A DNA stretch of 64,000 nucleotides from NCBI GenBank assembly GCA_902826775.1, contig CADEHE010000003.1:124001-188000 (forward strand), given 5' to 3'. Of the stretch, positions 34,601-43,703 are shown in pieces. The notes under the pieces are model-generated. The model had not been told where the DNA came from. It saw only the letters and a program-made list of their open reading frames with translations, and did no database searches. The stretch comes from an uncultured Pseudomonadota bacterium (GTDB taxonomy: Bacteria; Pseudomonadota; Gammaproteobacteria; Burkholderiales; JALYOK01). The position numbers were made by a program, and so were the translations under genes. Within the stretch, counting starts at the first letter, position 1. Each line of letters begins with the position of its first letter.

Positions 34601-35665
34601 ATGAAGAAGACTAATGTTCTGATCGTTGACGATTCTGCAGTGGTCCGGCAAGTCGTCACTGACGTTCTGGCCAAAGATTCGGGAATCACCGTTATCGGCG
34701 CAGTCTCCGACCCCTTGTTTGCCATGGAGCGCATGAAGAAGGAATGGCCCGATGTGATCGTTCTTGATGTAGAAATGCCGCGCATGGATGGCATTACGTT
34801 CTTAAAAAAACTCATGACGGAGCGTCCGACTCCGGTGGTGATCTGCTCAACGCTGACCGAACGTGGTGCGGAAACTACAATGCAAGCCTTAGCGGCCGGC
34901 GCCGTCGGAATCGTGACCAAACCGAAAGCTGCGTTGAAGAAATTCCTCGAAGATTCACATCACGAGCTGATCGACGCCGTCAAAGCGGCGGCTCAAGCCA
35001 ATGTAAAGCGGCTGGTTCCGGTAGGCGATGCGACAAAGGTGTCGCCAAAGCTCAGCGCTGACGCAGTACTGTCGGCACCCAATCAGGCGATGGCGCAAAC
35101 CACCGACCGGATCGTGGCTGTCGGCACATCGACGGGAGGCACACAGGCACTGGAAACGGTGCTCACGCGCTTGCCGCGTGTTTGTCCAGGCATGGTGATC
35201 GTACAGCACATGCCCGATAAATTTACCGAATTATTTGCTGCCAGACTCAACAGCTTGTGCGAAATTGAAGTTCGCGAGGCAAAGAACAACGATCGCGTGC
35301 GTCCAGGACTCGCGCTGATCGCACCTGGTGGCAAACACATGTTGCTCAAACGCAGCGGCGCTCAGTATCACGTCGAAGTGGTCGATGGCCCGCTGGTCAA
35401 TCGCCATCGCCCTTCCGTCGACGTACTATTCCGTTCGGTGGCGAAGTCCGCCGGCAAAAATGCCATGGGCGTGATTATGACGGGCATGGGAGACGACGGC
35501 GCCGCCGGCCTGCTGGAGATGCGTAACGCCGGCAGTCACACCATAGCGCAGGACGAAGCCTCATGCGTGGTGTACGGTATGCCTAAGGAAGCGGTGAAGC
35601 GCGGTGCAGCTTGCGAGGTCATGCCGCTGCTGGAGATTCCCAAACAAGTGGTGCGCCAGCTCTGA
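34601..35665 (+). CDS. cheB: Chemotaxis response regulator methylesterase CheB
   Basis: A 354-residue full-length CheB. N-terminal receiver with [13 protein letters not shown] and Asp56 in [13 protein letters not shown]; linker to about 168; methylesterase domain with Ser177 in AVGTSTGGT, His203 in VQHMPDKF and the Asp of [11 protein letters not shown]. Phosphorylation by CheA activates demethylation for adaptation. Last gene of the large che operon; a strong inverted repeat follows 4 bp after its stop. Confidence 0.96.
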   Translation: MKKTNVLIVDDSAVVRQVVTDVLAKDSGITVIGAVSDPLFAMERMKKEWPDVIVLDVEMPRMDGITFLKKLMTERPTPVVICSTLTERGAETTMQALAAGAVGIVTKPKAALKKFLEDSHHELIDAVKAAAQANVKRLVPVGDATKVSPKLSADAVLSAPNQAMAQTTDRIVAVGTSTGGTQALETVLTRLPRVCPGMVIVQHMPDKFTELFAARLNSLCEIEVREAKNNDRVRPGLALIAPGGKHMLLKRSGAQYHVEVVDGPLVNRHRPSVDVLFRSVAKSAGKNAMGVIMTGMGDDGAAGLLEMRNAGSHTIAQDEASCVVYGMPKEAVKRGAACEVMPLLEIPKQVVRQL

Positions 35666-35668
35666 TCT

Positions 35669-35706
35669 GCGCAAGGCGCAAGTTTGTTAGCGCTAGCGCC
35701 TTGCGC
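35669..35706. terminator. Inverted repeat after cheB (candidate terminator)
   Basis: GCGCAAGGCGC (35669-35679) and GCGCCTTGCGC (35696-35706) are perfect 11-bp complements around a 16-nt loop, starting 4 bp after the cheB stop. No T-run follows on either side, so intrinsic termination would be weak. It could mark the 3' end of the mRNA. A direct repeat of GGCTCGAGG and a small CGCCG-CACA-CGGCG stem (35767-35780) lie between it and flgN. Confidence 0.45.
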
Positions 35707-35789
35707 CTACCGGCTCGAGGTCGTGAAATCTTTACAGGCTCGAGGGTTCGAGTGAAGTAGTCGCCGCGCCGCACACGGCGGCATCGAAC

Positions 35790-36173
35790 CTAAGCTACCG
35801 CGAAGCCGCGACCCGAACTTTGTTTGTCCGTGCGGCCATCGGGGCCATACACTGATGAGCTTACGCCGCCGCTTGGGCGCAACAAGGCCAGAGCCTGCTG
35901 CGTTTGCGCAATCCGCTGCTGCAGTAAAGCTGCGTTCGCGCTATTCAAGTCGCGCGCCGATCGCGCTAATGCAATAAGTGCAACGGGGGCGTTGCGCGCA
36001 ACCGCAGTTAAGCGCTGGGCTAGATGCGACTTTTCGTCCGCCAGCCCGGCGATACGATCGCCATCATTGGCGATCAATGCAGCTTGCTCAGCCTGCAACA
36101 ACCCGACGAATTGCTGCCACGCCCGTATATCAGCGTCCAGCTGCGCCGCCGCCTTTGATGTGCTCGCCTGCAT
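35790..36173 (-). CDS. flgN: Flagellar export chaperone FlgN
   Basis: A 127-residue, largely helical protein with the FlgN pattern: DADIRAWQQFVGLLQAEQAAL in the first 45 residues and a Leu/Ala-rich central coiled coil ending NAALLQQRIAQTQQALALL. FlgN is the export chaperone for the hook-filament junction proteins FlgK and FlgL, which are encoded at 44893-47999. Its start overlaps the flgM stop by one base. Similarity among FlgN proteins is low, so the call also rests on its place after flgM. Confidence 0.85.
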   Translation of the reverse strand: MQASTSKAAAQLDADIRAWQQFVGLLQAEQAALIANDGDRIAGLADEKSHLAQRLTAVARNAPVALIALARSARDLNSANAALLQQRIAQTQQALALLRPSGGVSSSVYGPDGRTDKQSSGRGFAVA

Positions 36174-36481
36174 TAGGCTTTTCTCGTGCTGAGCAACTCT
36201 TTTACCGTGTCGATCAACTTGTCGGCGACAACTTCGGCATTGACCTTGAACTTGCCTTCGGCGATGGCCTGTTTGATCTCTTCGACCTTGGCCTTGTCGA
36301 CGGCGGGCACGTCCTTCAGACTTGCTTCCGCATGCTTAAGCTGATTCGAAAGCCGACTGAGATTGACTTTCTCGCCACTGCCCTCGACATCTTTAGGACC
36401 ATGGCCATTGGCTTTGCCCTTGCCCTGGGAATCACCGACCGCGGTCGGTCCGACTGGTTTCAACAGATTATCAATTTTCAT
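36173..36481 (-). CDS. flgM: Anti-sigma28 factor FlgM
   Basis: A 102-residue protein typical in length and layout: KIDNLLKP at the N terminus, a flexible Gly/Lys-rich stretch, VNLSRLSNQLKHAE near residue 40, and the C-terminal sigma-binding helices VDKAKVEEIKQAIAEGKFKVN then VADKLIDTVKELL. FlgM binds FliA until it is exported through the finished hook. A well-formed sigma28 promoter 93 bp upstream would give FliA feedback. It sits downstream of flgA on the same strand, after a 127-bp gap. Confidence 0.93.
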   Translation of the reverse strand: MKIDNLLKPVGPTAVGDSQGKGKANGHGPKDVEGSGEKVNLSRLSNQLKHAEASLKDVPAVDKAKVEEIKQAIAEGKFKVNAEVVADKLIDTVKELLSTRKA

Positions 36482-36573
36482 CTTGACCTCTCTTACTGGC
36501 TCTACGACTGGTTAACGGCAGTGCTGCTGAAATATTGAGGGTACTACGCCTTGTAGGAAATCTTCTGACCCAG

Positions 36574-36600
36574 ATAACGGCGTGCCGGTGACCAACTTGA
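36574..36600 (-). promoter_or_regulatory. Predicted sigma28 promoter of flgMN
   Basis: On the minus strand: TCAAGTTG, 11 nt, GCCGTTAT. It matches 12 of 16 bases of the enteric FliA consensus with exact spacing. It lies between the flgA stop and the flgM start, allowing flgM to be made both from flgA and from its own FliA-dependent promoter. Confidence 0.6.
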
Positions 36601-36608
36601 GCCCTCGA

Positions 36609-37307
36609 TCAGAAACTTATTTCCACGATACCACCTGCGCGGGCTACGCCACTAACCATTTGATTCGACGTGGTTCTTACCTGGACAATCTGCCCTTCGC
36701 GGGCGCTGGTTAGCGTTTTTCCTTCGGCACTCACCGTAAATCCCATGCCTGCCGAAACGACTTTGACGCTTTGCCCTTGTTGCATGACGATGCTGGAGCG
36801 CAACGCCTCCTGACGCAACGGCTGGCCAGCCGCCAGCCCTACCGTTAAGGACTTGCCGGTGGCGCGCTCCATTGCAGTTATCGCGCCCGGTCCGATTTGA
36901 CTCAGATCTCCGCTCTGAAACGTGAGATCGGCCACCTCAATCGGCTGGTTCGCCGCAATGGTGCGAGCGGCGACGACGTAGCGCCCGAGCACACTGACTT
37001 GCACCGGCACATAAATGGTCCAGCTCGCCCCCGCAACGCATCGCACCGCTACATTCGCTTTGCCGGCCCAGCGTGAGCCCGACGCGAGTGCGGGCTCCAG
37101 AGCGTCACATGGCGCAAGGTTGAGACGGCCTTCCGAGAGACGAACATCCAGCTGGACGCGTCCCGGAAAGTCTTTGGTCTCGCGCAATGCGTATGCCTCG
37201 ACTGCCGCTCGAATCGCCGCTGGGTCTTGTCGCTCCTCAGCCGCGCCGTGAGCGCCGCCTGCCGCTAGCCAAGCCGCTACTGCGGCCCAATAGTGCCGGA
37301 ATCGCAT
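36609..37307 (-). CDS. flgA: Flagellar P-ring chaperone FlgA
   Basis: A 232-residue protein starting with the signal peptide MRFRHYWAAVAAWLAAGGA. The frame is open further upstream, but this ATG gives a clean export signal and the usual FlgA size. The C-terminal half is the SAF domain (VAARTIAANQPIEVADLTFQ then GQSVKVVSAGMGF and VQVRTTSNQMVSGVA). FlgA assists assembly of FlgI into the periplasmic P ring. It is divergent from flgB across 166 bp; a TACAAT -10-like sequence for it (ATTGTA on the plus strand) lies at 37345-37350. Confidence 0.93.
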   Translation of the reverse strand: MRFRHYWAAVAAWLAAGGAHGAAEERQDPAAIRAAVEAYALRETKDFPGRVQLDVRLSEGRLNLAPCDALEPALASGSRWAGKANVAVRCVAGASWTIYVPVQVSVLGRYVVAARTIAANQPIEVADLTFQSGDLSQIGPGAITAMERATGKSLTVGLAAGQPLRQEALRSSIVMQQGQSVKVVSAGMGFTVSAEGKTLTSAREGQIVQVRTTSNQMVSGVARAGGIVEISF

Positions 37308-37429
37308 AAACAGACGAACTCCTACTCGATAGATTGCGCTGGCTATTGTAGGTAGGGCGCCGCCTCCACATGCGCGGAACAGACCGGTATTCCTCTCGTT
37401 AATCGGACTATCGAATCTCCTTAAGCTCT

Positions 37430-37446
37430 CCCACAATGCCCACAAC
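37430..37446 (+). promoter_or_regulatory. Promoter-like word upstream of flgB
   Basis: CCCACAATGCCCACAAC, one mismatch from the word at 26230-26246 before the che operon and three from the flhB copy. CACAAT is the likely -10. The GGCAAAAGC element found 35 nt upstream of the other two copies is not present here. Confidence 0.45.
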
Positions 37447-37473
37447 CCGAAAAGGGACATGGAAGGACGAAAC

Positions 37474-37887
37474 ATGATCAAAGGGCTGGATACCGCGCTG
37501 AATTTCCACACGCAAGCGCTCGGCGTACGCGCCAAGCGCGGGGAAGTTCTAGCGTCGAATATCGCTAACGCCGAGACCCCAAACTATCAGGCGCGCGATC
37601 TAGATTTCGGCAAAGCATTGCAGAACGCACTCGATAGCGCGCGTGTCGACAGCACCCGTGGTGCGCTGGCCGCGAGCGCGCCAGGTCACCTGCCCGGCAA
37701 AGCGCTTGAGCCACCGCACGACGCCCAACTGCTCTACCGCACACCGCAAGCGGCCAGCATCGACAACAACACCGTGGCGCTCGACGTCGAACGCGCCAAG
37801 TTTGCCGATAATGCGCTGCACTACGAGGCTAATCTGACCTTTTTGAACGGTCAAATCAAGTCGCTCTTGAGCGCCATCCAAGGGTAG
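37474..37887 (+). CDS. flgB: Flagellar proximal rod protein FlgB
   Basis: A 137-residue rod protein. N-terminal helix with [37 protein letters not shown] rod signature ([17 protein letters not shown], then [17 protein letters not shown]) and C-terminal helix with [19 protein letters not shown]. The ATG at 37474 has GGAAGGA 6 bases upstream and is preferred over an ATG five codons earlier that would contain this ribosome site. First gene of a long flgBCDEFGHIJKL series; flgC follows after 5 bp. Confidence 0.95.
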   Translation: MIKGLDTALNFHTQALGVRAKRGEVLASNIANAETPNYQARDLDFGKALQNALDSARVDSTRGALAASAPGHLPGKALEPPHDAQLLYRTPQAASIDNNTVALDVERAKFADNALHYEANLTFLNGQIKSLLSAIQG

Positions 37888-37892
37888 CGCCG

Positions 37893-38303
37893 ATGGCTCT
37901 CGACAAAATCTTCTCCGTGGCCGGCAGCGCGCTAACAGCACAGACGCATCGGCTCAATGTCACCGCCAGCAACCTCGCCAACGCCGACAGTGTCACCGGC
38001 CCAGATGGCAAACCCTACCGCGCGAAGCAAGTGGTGTTCGCCGTCGATCCAAGTGGCGCAGACAGCAACGCGGTCGGCGTCAAAGTCGCCGATGTCGTTG
38101 AGGATCAATCGCCACTCAAACGCATTCACGATCCCGGCAACCCGGCCGCCGATCAGGAGGGATACGTCACGATGCCGAACGTGGATGTCGTCGAAGAGAT
38201 GGTCAATATGATCTCCGCTTCACGCGCGTACCAGACCAACGTCGACATGATGAACACGGCCAAGACGCTGATGGCAAAAACGCTGCAAATCGGCCAGTCA
38301 TAG
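37893..38303 (+). CDS. flgC: Flagellar proximal rod protein FlgC
   Basis: A 136-residue rod protein with the Flg rod/hook N-terminal helix ([25 protein letters not shown]) and the C-terminal motif [24 protein letters not shown]. It forms the rod with FlgB, FlgF, FlgG and FliE. Five bp after flgB, nine before flgD. Confidence 0.97.
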   Translation: MALDKIFSVAGSALTAQTHRLNVTASNLANADSVTGPDGKPYRAKQVVFAVDPSGADSNAVGVKVADVVEDQSPLKRIHDPGNPAADQEGYVTMPNVDVVEEMVNMISASRAYQTNVDMMNTAKTLMAKTLQIGQS

Positions 38304-38312
38304 GAGTAAGTG

Positions 38313-38981
38313 ATGGCGACAGTTCAAGAAACTTCCAGCAACACCCTACTGCAGTCGCTTACTGGCGCGAGCGCCTCCAGCAAAAGCGAAGCCGAGCAAG
38401 CGGGCGACCGCTTTCTCACTCTGCTTGTGACGCAAATGCGCAACCAGGACCCGCTGAACCCGCTAGACAATGCTCAGGTCACGAGCCAACTCGCGCAGAT
38501 CAGCACCGTGACCGGGCTCGACAAGCTCAATACGACGCTGCAATCCTTCGCCAACGGCTTCGCCTCGACCCAGATGCTGCAGGCGGCGACCATGATTGGG
38601 CGCGAAGTACTGGTGCCAAGCGAGCAGATCCAACTAGTCGATGGCGCCGCCACGTTTGGGGTCGAATTGACGCAACCGGCAGATCAAGTCGTGGTATCGA
38701 TACTCGATGCGGCAGGTAACACGGTGCGCAAACAGGACCTTGGTGCTCACTCCACCGGCACGGCGACTTTCGCTTGGAACGGACTGAACAATCTAGGCGC
38801 ATCCGTGCCCGATGGACGGTACCAGATCAGCATCACGGCCAAGCAAGGCGGCAAGGAAACTGCCGCTGAAGCACTGAGCTTCGCGCGCGTCGAAAGCGTG
38901 GCGCAGAACGGTCAGGAAATCGAATTGGAGCTACAAGGCTTGGGGGCGGCTAACCTAAGCGACGTGCGCCGCATCAACTAG
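38313..38981 (+). CDS. flgD: Flagellar hook cap protein FlgD
   Basis: A 222-residue hook scaffolding protein. The conserved N-terminal core GDRFLTLLVTQMRNQDPLNP is followed by AQVTSQLAQISTVTGLDKLN. The C-terminal half has Ig/FnIII-like strands, with ATFAWNGLNNLGASVPDGRY. The ATG at 38313 with GGAG six bases upstream is preferred over the adjacent GTG. FlgD caps the growing hook and is discarded at completion. flgE follows. Confidence 0.95.
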   Translation: MATVQETSSNTLLQSLTGASASSKSEAEQAGDRFLTLLVTQMRNQDPLNPLDNAQVTSQLAQISTVTGLDKLNTTLQSFANGFASTQMLQAATMIGREVLVPSEQIQLVDGAATFGVELTQPADQVVVSILDAAGNTVRKQDLGAHSTGTATFAWNGLNNLGASVPDGRYQISITAKQGGKETAAEALSFARVESVAQNGQEIELELQGLGAANLSDVRRIN

Positions 38982-39032
38982 CAAAGCACAGCGCAGCACC
39001 ACTCAACTTAGCAATCTAGCAGAGGAACAAGA

Positions 39033-40256
39033 ATGGCATTTCAACACGGACTGAGCGGCCTGAACGCCGCGGCAAAGAATCTCGATGTCATCGGCAATAA
39101 CGTTGCCAACTCGAATACGGCGGGTTTCAAAGGCTCGCAAGCGATCTTTGCCGACGTCTACGCCGCCTCGCTTACCGGCTCGGGTGGCACCGACATCGGC
39201 ATTGGCACTCGCTTGGCGATGGTGGCGCAGCAATTCACGCAGGGCAATATCACCACGACCAACAATCCACTTGATGTCGCGATCAACGGCAGCGGATTCT
39301 TCCGCCTGAGCGATAACGGTGCGGTCACCTACTCGCGCAATGGCCAGTTCCATATGGACAACCAAGGCTACATCATCAACACCAACAATTCGCGCTTGAC
39401 CGGCTATGGCGTCAACGCAAACGGCACGATCAACGCCGGCGTGCTGACAGAACTGAAGATCTCGACATCGGATCTGGCACCGCAGGCAACCACAGAACTG
39501 AACGCCGTGCTCAACTTGGATTCCCGCGCGAGCACATTGGCGGCGGCCACGTTCAATCTTTCCGATCCGACGACATACAACAGCTCAACATCGGTATCGC
39601 TGTACGATACGCTGGGCAATCCGCACACGTTCTCGACCTACTACGTCAAGACCGCGCCGGACGTCTGGGAAGTCTTTGCCGCTAACGACGGCGTTCAGGT
39701 CGGCGCTGGCAGCATCGGCACTTTGACTTTTCAGCCTGACGGGCAGATCGACACGGCGGCAACGGTGTCACCTTTCCCGGTGAGCGTGCCGGTAACGACC
39801 GGTGCCGTCACGCCGTTAACGTTCGACATGATATACAGCGGCACCACACAGTTCGGCAGTGTGTTCAGCGTAAATGCTCTGGCACAAGATGGCTACACCT
39901 CAGGACGCCTGTCCGGCTTCAGCGTGGCCTCGGACGGCACGCTGCAGGGCCGCTACACCAATGGTCAAGCCGCCACGCTTGGTCAAGTTGTTCTCGCCAA
40001 TTTCGCCAATCCCCAAGGTCTGCAGCCGAGCGGAAACAACGTCTGGACCGAAACGGCAGATGCGGGCGCGGCATTGATCGGCGCGCCCAATACCGGAAGT
40101 TTGGGTGTGCTGCAATCCTCCTCCATCGAGGATTCCAATGTGGACCTCACCGCGGAATTGGTGAACATGATTACCGCGCAGCGTGTGTATCAGGCAAACG
40201 CCCAAACCATCAAGGCGCAGGACGCGGTGCTGCAAACCTTGGTCAACCTCCGCTAA
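39033..40256 (+). CDS. flgE: Flagellar hook protein FlgE
   Basis: A 407-residue hook subunit of typical length. N-terminal D0 helix FQHGLSGLNAAAKNLDVIGNN followed by VANSNTAGFKGSQ, a beta-rich middle, and the C-terminal D0 signature SNVDLTAELVNMITAQRVYQAN. It polymerises under FlgD and its length is set by FliK. Preceded by AGAGGAAC about 6 bases before the ATG. Confidence 0.97.
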   Translation: MAFQHGLSGLNAAAKNLDVIGNNVANSNTAGFKGSQAIFADVYAASLTGSGGTDIGIGTRLAMVAQQFTQGNITTTNNPLDVAINGSGFFRLSDNGAVTYSRNGQFHMDNQGYIINTNNSRLTGYGVNANGTINAGVLTELKISTSDLAPQATTELNAVLNLDSRASTLAAATFNLSDPTTYNSSTSVSLYDTLGNPHTFSTYYVKTAPDVWEVFAANDGVQVGAGSIGTLTFQPDGQIDTAATVSPFPVSVPVTTGAVTPLTFDMIYSGTTQFGSVFSVNALAQDGYTSGRLSGFSVASDGTLQGRYTNGQAATLGQVVLANFANPQGLQPSGNNVWTETADAGAALIGAPNTGSLGVLQSSSIEDSNVDLTAELVNMITAQRVYQANAQTIKAQDAVLQTLVNLR

Positions 40257-40277
40257 CCACGCCTGGGCTGAACACAC

Positions 40278-41015
40278 ATGGACCGCATGCTGTATGTCGC
40301 GATGGGCGGCGCCAAACAGATCCTTACGCAACAAGCGGCGACGGCGCACAACCTCGCCAATGCCGCGACACACGGCTATCGCGCCGAGACGCACGCATTT
40401 CGTGTGGCTCCGGTCATCGGCGACGGGCTGCCGACGCGGGCGCATGTCGCGGATGCATCGACCGGAACCGACTTCTCGCAGGGGCCGATCCAGCAAACGG
40501 GAAGAGACTTGGATGTGGCGATCCAAGGCGAGGGCTGGTTCGCAGTGCAGACCGCCGCCGGAGAAGAAGTCTATACTCGTAGTGGTAACTTTCAGACAGA
40601 CTCTACTGGTCAGCTTGTAACGCATAATGGTATGACAGTATTGGGCGATGGCGGACCCATATCGCTGCCGCCCAACGCCAACGTCGTCGTGGCGCGCGAT
40701 GGCACGGTATCGGCCGTCCCGCAAGGTCAGTCCGCGGTTCAGGTGCTGGGCAAACTCAAACTCGTCAATCCGTCTGCCGCCGACTTGCAGCGCGGTGATG
40801 ACGGTTTGTTCCGCCTGCGCGACGGCGGCAGCGCCGATGCCGATGCAACCGTGGCCGTTACCAGCGGCGCGCTGGAAGGCAGCAATGTCAATGTCGTTGA
40901 AGCCATGGTCAATATGATTGCTTTGTCGCGCTCGTTCGAGATGCATATGAAATTTCTGGAGAACGCCGAGGCGAATGACCGCCAGGCCAGCTCCGTGCTC
41001 ACCACAGCGCGTTAA
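40278..41015 (+). CDS. flgF: Flagellar proximal rod protein FlgF
   Basis: A 245-residue rod protein: N terminus MDRMLYVAMGGAKQILTQQA and HNLANAATHGYRAE, the Flg core QQTGRDLDVAIQGEGWFAV, and C-terminal GSNVNVVEAMVNMIALSRSFEMHMK. A stretch of about 25 codons (40569-40643) uses mostly A/T-ending codons (ACT, CGT, AGT, GGT, GTA), unlike the surrounding gene, although the protein sequence there (TRSGNFQTDSTGQLVTHNG) is normal for the family. Confidence 0.96.
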   Translation: MDRMLYVAMGGAKQILTQQAATAHNLANAATHGYRAETHAFRVAPVIGDGLPTRAHVADASTGTDFSQGPIQQTGRDLDVAIQGEGWFAVQTAAGEEVYTRSGNFQTDSTGQLVTHNGMTVLGDGGPISLPPNANVVVARDGTVSAVPQGQSAVQVLGKLKLVNPSAADLQRGDDGLFRLRDGGSADADATVAVTSGALEGSNVNVVEAMVNMIALSRSFEMHMKFLENAEANDRQASSVLTTAR

Positions 41016-41045
41016 CCCACCCGATTTCTCGACTAGGAACACAGC

Positions 41046-41828
41046 ATGATTCGCTCGCTTTGGATTGCCAAAACCGGTCTCGATGCGCAACAAACGCAGA
41101 TGGACGTCATTTCCAACAACTTGGCCAACGTCGGCACCAGCGGCTTTAAGCGTGCGCGCGCGGTGTTCGAAGACTTGATCTACCAGACCTTGCGCCAGCC
41201 TGGGGCGCAATCCTCACAGCAAACGCAACTGCCATCAGGCTTGCAAATCGGCACCGGCGTACGGCCAGTGGCGACTGAGCGGGTATTCACACAAGGCAAT
41301 TTGCAGCAAACCGGCAATTCGCTGGATGTGGCGATCCAAGGCAAAGGGTTCTTCCAAGTGTTGATGCCCGACGGCACCACCGCCTATTCGCGCGATGGTC
41401 AATTTCAGACCGACGCTCAGGGCCAACTGGTCACCTCCAGCGGTTTCCCGGTACAACCCGCAATCACCATCCCGCCCAACTCGCAGTCGATCACCATCGG
41501 CCGCGATGGCACGGTGTCAGTGACGCAGTCGGGGCAAGCGGCGCCGACCCAAGTCGGCGCACTGCAACTGGCGACGTTCGTCAACGCCACCGGGCTGCAA
41601 AGTGCCGGCGAGAATCTCTACATAGAAACCGCTTCATCGGGTACAGCCAGCCTTGGCGCGCCGGGCACCAACGGCGCGGGCTTGCTCAATCAGGGGTATA
41701 CAGAAACATCGAACGTCAATGTCGTGGAGGAACTGGTGAGCATGATTCAAACGCAACGCGCTTATGAGATCAATTCAAAGGCAATCCAGTCTTCTGATCA
41801 GATGCTGCAGCGCCTGGCGCAACTGTAG
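41046..41828 (+). CDS. flgG: Flagellar distal rod protein FlgG
   Basis: A 260-residue protein with the exact usual FlgG length. N-terminal [20 protein letters not shown] and [17 protein letters not shown], core [19 protein letters not shown] and [21 protein letters not shown]-terminal [23 protein letters not shown]. It forms the distal rod that crosses the L and P rings. Next are flgH and flgI. Confidence 0.98.
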   Translation: MIRSLWIAKTGLDAQQTQMDVISNNLANVGTSGFKRARAVFEDLIYQTLRQPGAQSSQQTQLPSGLQIGTGVRPVATERVFTQGNLQQTGNSLDVAIQGKGFFQVLMPDGTTAYSRDGQFQTDAQGQLVTSSGFPVQPAITIPPNSQSITIGRDGTVSVTQSGQAAPTQVGALQLATFVNATGLQSAGENLYIETASSGTASLGAPGTNGAGLLNQGYTETSNVNVVEELVSMIQTQRAYEINSKAIQSSDQMLQRLAQL

Positions 41829-41878
41829 CCTCTTACCAACTAAGCCGACCTACCCGCTCTCGAAGGGTTTCGCCGCAA

Positions 41879-42577
41879 ATGATGTTTAGATTCTGTCGCC
41901 CCTTGCTGATCATCTCGGCAATCTTGCATCTGGCTGCCTGCGCGACGCTGCAGAGCGAGCAGCCGCTGCCACCACACGTAAGCGTCCGGCCCAAGCCGGC
42001 TGCACCCGCCCGTCACGAGAATGGTGCGATTTTTCAAACGGCGCTCGCCAGCCAGAGCAGCGCGCAGTACCGCCCGCTTTTCGAAGACATACGCGCGCGC
42101 CATGTCGGCGACACGATCGTAATTCTGCTCAATGAGCGCACTGCCGCGAGCAAGAATGCTTCGAGCAGCGCTAGCAAGACCAACGATGTTGAGTTTGGCA
42201 TCCCAGCTCTCAACAAACTGCCCGGCAAAACCCTACTGGGGGCGGAGCTAGAGGCGAATTCGTCGAACAAATTTCAAGGCCAAGGCGCGAGTGCGGCAAA
42301 CAACGAGTTCTCCGGCACCATTGCAGTGACGGTTATCGAAGTATTGCCCAACGGCAACTTGATTGTCTCCGGAGAAAAGCAAATCGCCATCAATCAAGGC
42401 GAAGAATTCATTCGCTTTTCTGGGGTCGTCAACCCCACGACGATCGGCTCTGCCAATAGTGTCTCGTCCACGCAAGTGGCCGACGCACGAATCGAGTACC
42501 GTGGCAAAGGCTACATTACCCAGGCGCAGAAAATGGGTTGGCTTTCGCGCTTCTTCATGTCCGTGCTGCCGTTCTGA
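41879..42577 (+). CDS. flgH: Flagellar L-ring lipoprotein FlgH
   Basis: A 232-residue lipoprotein with signal [21 protein letters not shown] and lipobox LAAC (Cys21). Family motifs [40 protein letters not shown] and [11 protein letters not shown] are present, and the C terminus [13 protein letters not shown] is typical. It forms the outer-membrane bushing around the rod. Confidence 0.96.
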   Translation: MMFRFCRPLLIISAILHLAACATLQSEQPLPPHVSVRPKPAAPARHENGAIFQTALASQSSAQYRPLFEDIRARHVGDTIVILLNERTAASKNASSSASKTNDVEFGIPALNKLPGKTLLGAELEANSSNKFQGQGASAANNEFSGTIAVTVIEVLPNGNLIVSGEKQIAINQGEEFIRFSGVVNPTTIGSANSVSSTQVADARIEYRGKGYITQAQKMGWLSRFFMSVLPF

Positions 42578-42590
42578 GCCGCTTCCTCAC

Positions 42591-43694
42591 ATGAGCAATC
42601 CCATCCTATCGATACTGCTGTGCGCGCTAATCGCTTGTGGAGTACCTGACGCAAATGCTGAGCGCTTAAAGGAAATCGCCAATATTCAGGGCGTGCGCGA
42701 GAATCAGTTGATCGGCTACGGCTTGGTCGTGGGTTTAGATGGCAGTGGCGATCAAACGACGCAGACCCCGTTTACGGTGCAAAGCACCATCAGCATGCTG
42801 TCGCAATTGGGCGTGCAGCTGCCGCCCGGAACCAGCTTGCAATTGAAGAACGTTGCTGCAGTCATGGTCACGGCGTCCTTACCGCCGTTCGCCCGGCCAG
42901 GGCAAACCATCGATGTAACGGTTTCATCCATAGGCAACGCCAAGAGCTTGCGCGGCGGAACTTTGTTGATGGCGCCGCTGAAAGGCGCCGATGGTCAGAT
43001 ATACGCGATTGCACAGGGGCACGTGTTAGTTGGCGGCGTGGGCGCCTCCTCCGCGGGCAGCCAAGTCGTCGTGAATCACCTCAGCGTGGGCCGCGTGCCC
43101 TCCGGGGCCAGCGTCGAACGCTCAGTCCCGACCGCGTTGGGACAAGCCGAGTTTGTTCACCTTGAACTGAAGCAAACCGATTTCACTACGGCCAAACGCG
43201 CCGTGGATGCGATCAATGAGCAATTCGGCGTCGGCACTGCCATCGCTTTGGATGGCCGCACGCTACGTTTGCGCGCACCCAGCACCCAAGACGAGCGCGT
43301 CGCGTTCGTCTCCAACGTCGAAAATGTTGAAGTGAAAGCCGCGCCGAGCGTAGCGAAGGTAATCGTCAATGCGCGCACCGGCTCCGTCGTCATGAATCAG
43401 TTCGTGCGAGTTGAGCCCTGCGCCGTCGCACATGGAAATCTGTCGGTGACTATCAGCACGCAGGCCGCCGTCAGCCAACCCAATGCTCTCGGTCAAGGTC
43501 AAACCGTGACCACCGAGCAGTCGCAGATCGATATCAAGCAAGACAAGGGGCAGCTCGTCGTGGTGCAAGGCGCTAACCTTGGCGATGTCATCAAGGCATT
43601 GAACGCAATCGGCGCTACGCCGCAAGACTTGTTATCGATTTTGCAAGCCATGAAAGCGGCGGGCGCACTGCGCGCCGAGCTGGAAATAATCTAG
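42591..43694 (+). CDS. flgI: Flagellar P-ring protein FlgI
   Basis: A 367-residue periplasmic protein. The frame stays open upstream into flgH, but the ATG at 42591 gives a proper signal peptide ([17 protein letters not shown]) followed immediately by the FlgI start [20 protein letters not shown]. Further motifs are [19 protein letters not shown] and the C-terminal [20 protein letters not shown]. It forms the P ring with FlgA assistance; flgA is at 36609-37307. Confidence 0.97.
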   Translation: MSNPILSILLCALIACGVPDANAERLKEIANIQGVRENQLIGYGLVVGLDGSGDQTTQTPFTVQSTISMLSQLGVQLPPGTSLQLKNVAAVMVTASLPPFARPGQTIDVTVSSIGNAKSLRGGTLLMAPLKGADGQIYAIAQGHVLVGGVGASSAGSQVVVNHLSVGRVPSGASVERSVPTALGQAEFVHLELKQTDFTTAKRAVDAINEQFGVGTAIALDGRTLRLRAPSTQDERVAFVSNVENVEVKAAPSVAKVIVNARTGSVVMNQFVRVEPCAVAHGNLSVTISTQAAVSQPNALGQGQTVTTEQSQIDIKQDKGQLVVVQGANLGDVIKALNAIGATPQDLLSILQAMKAAGALRAELEII

Positions 43695-43703
43695 AGCCAG
43701 CGT

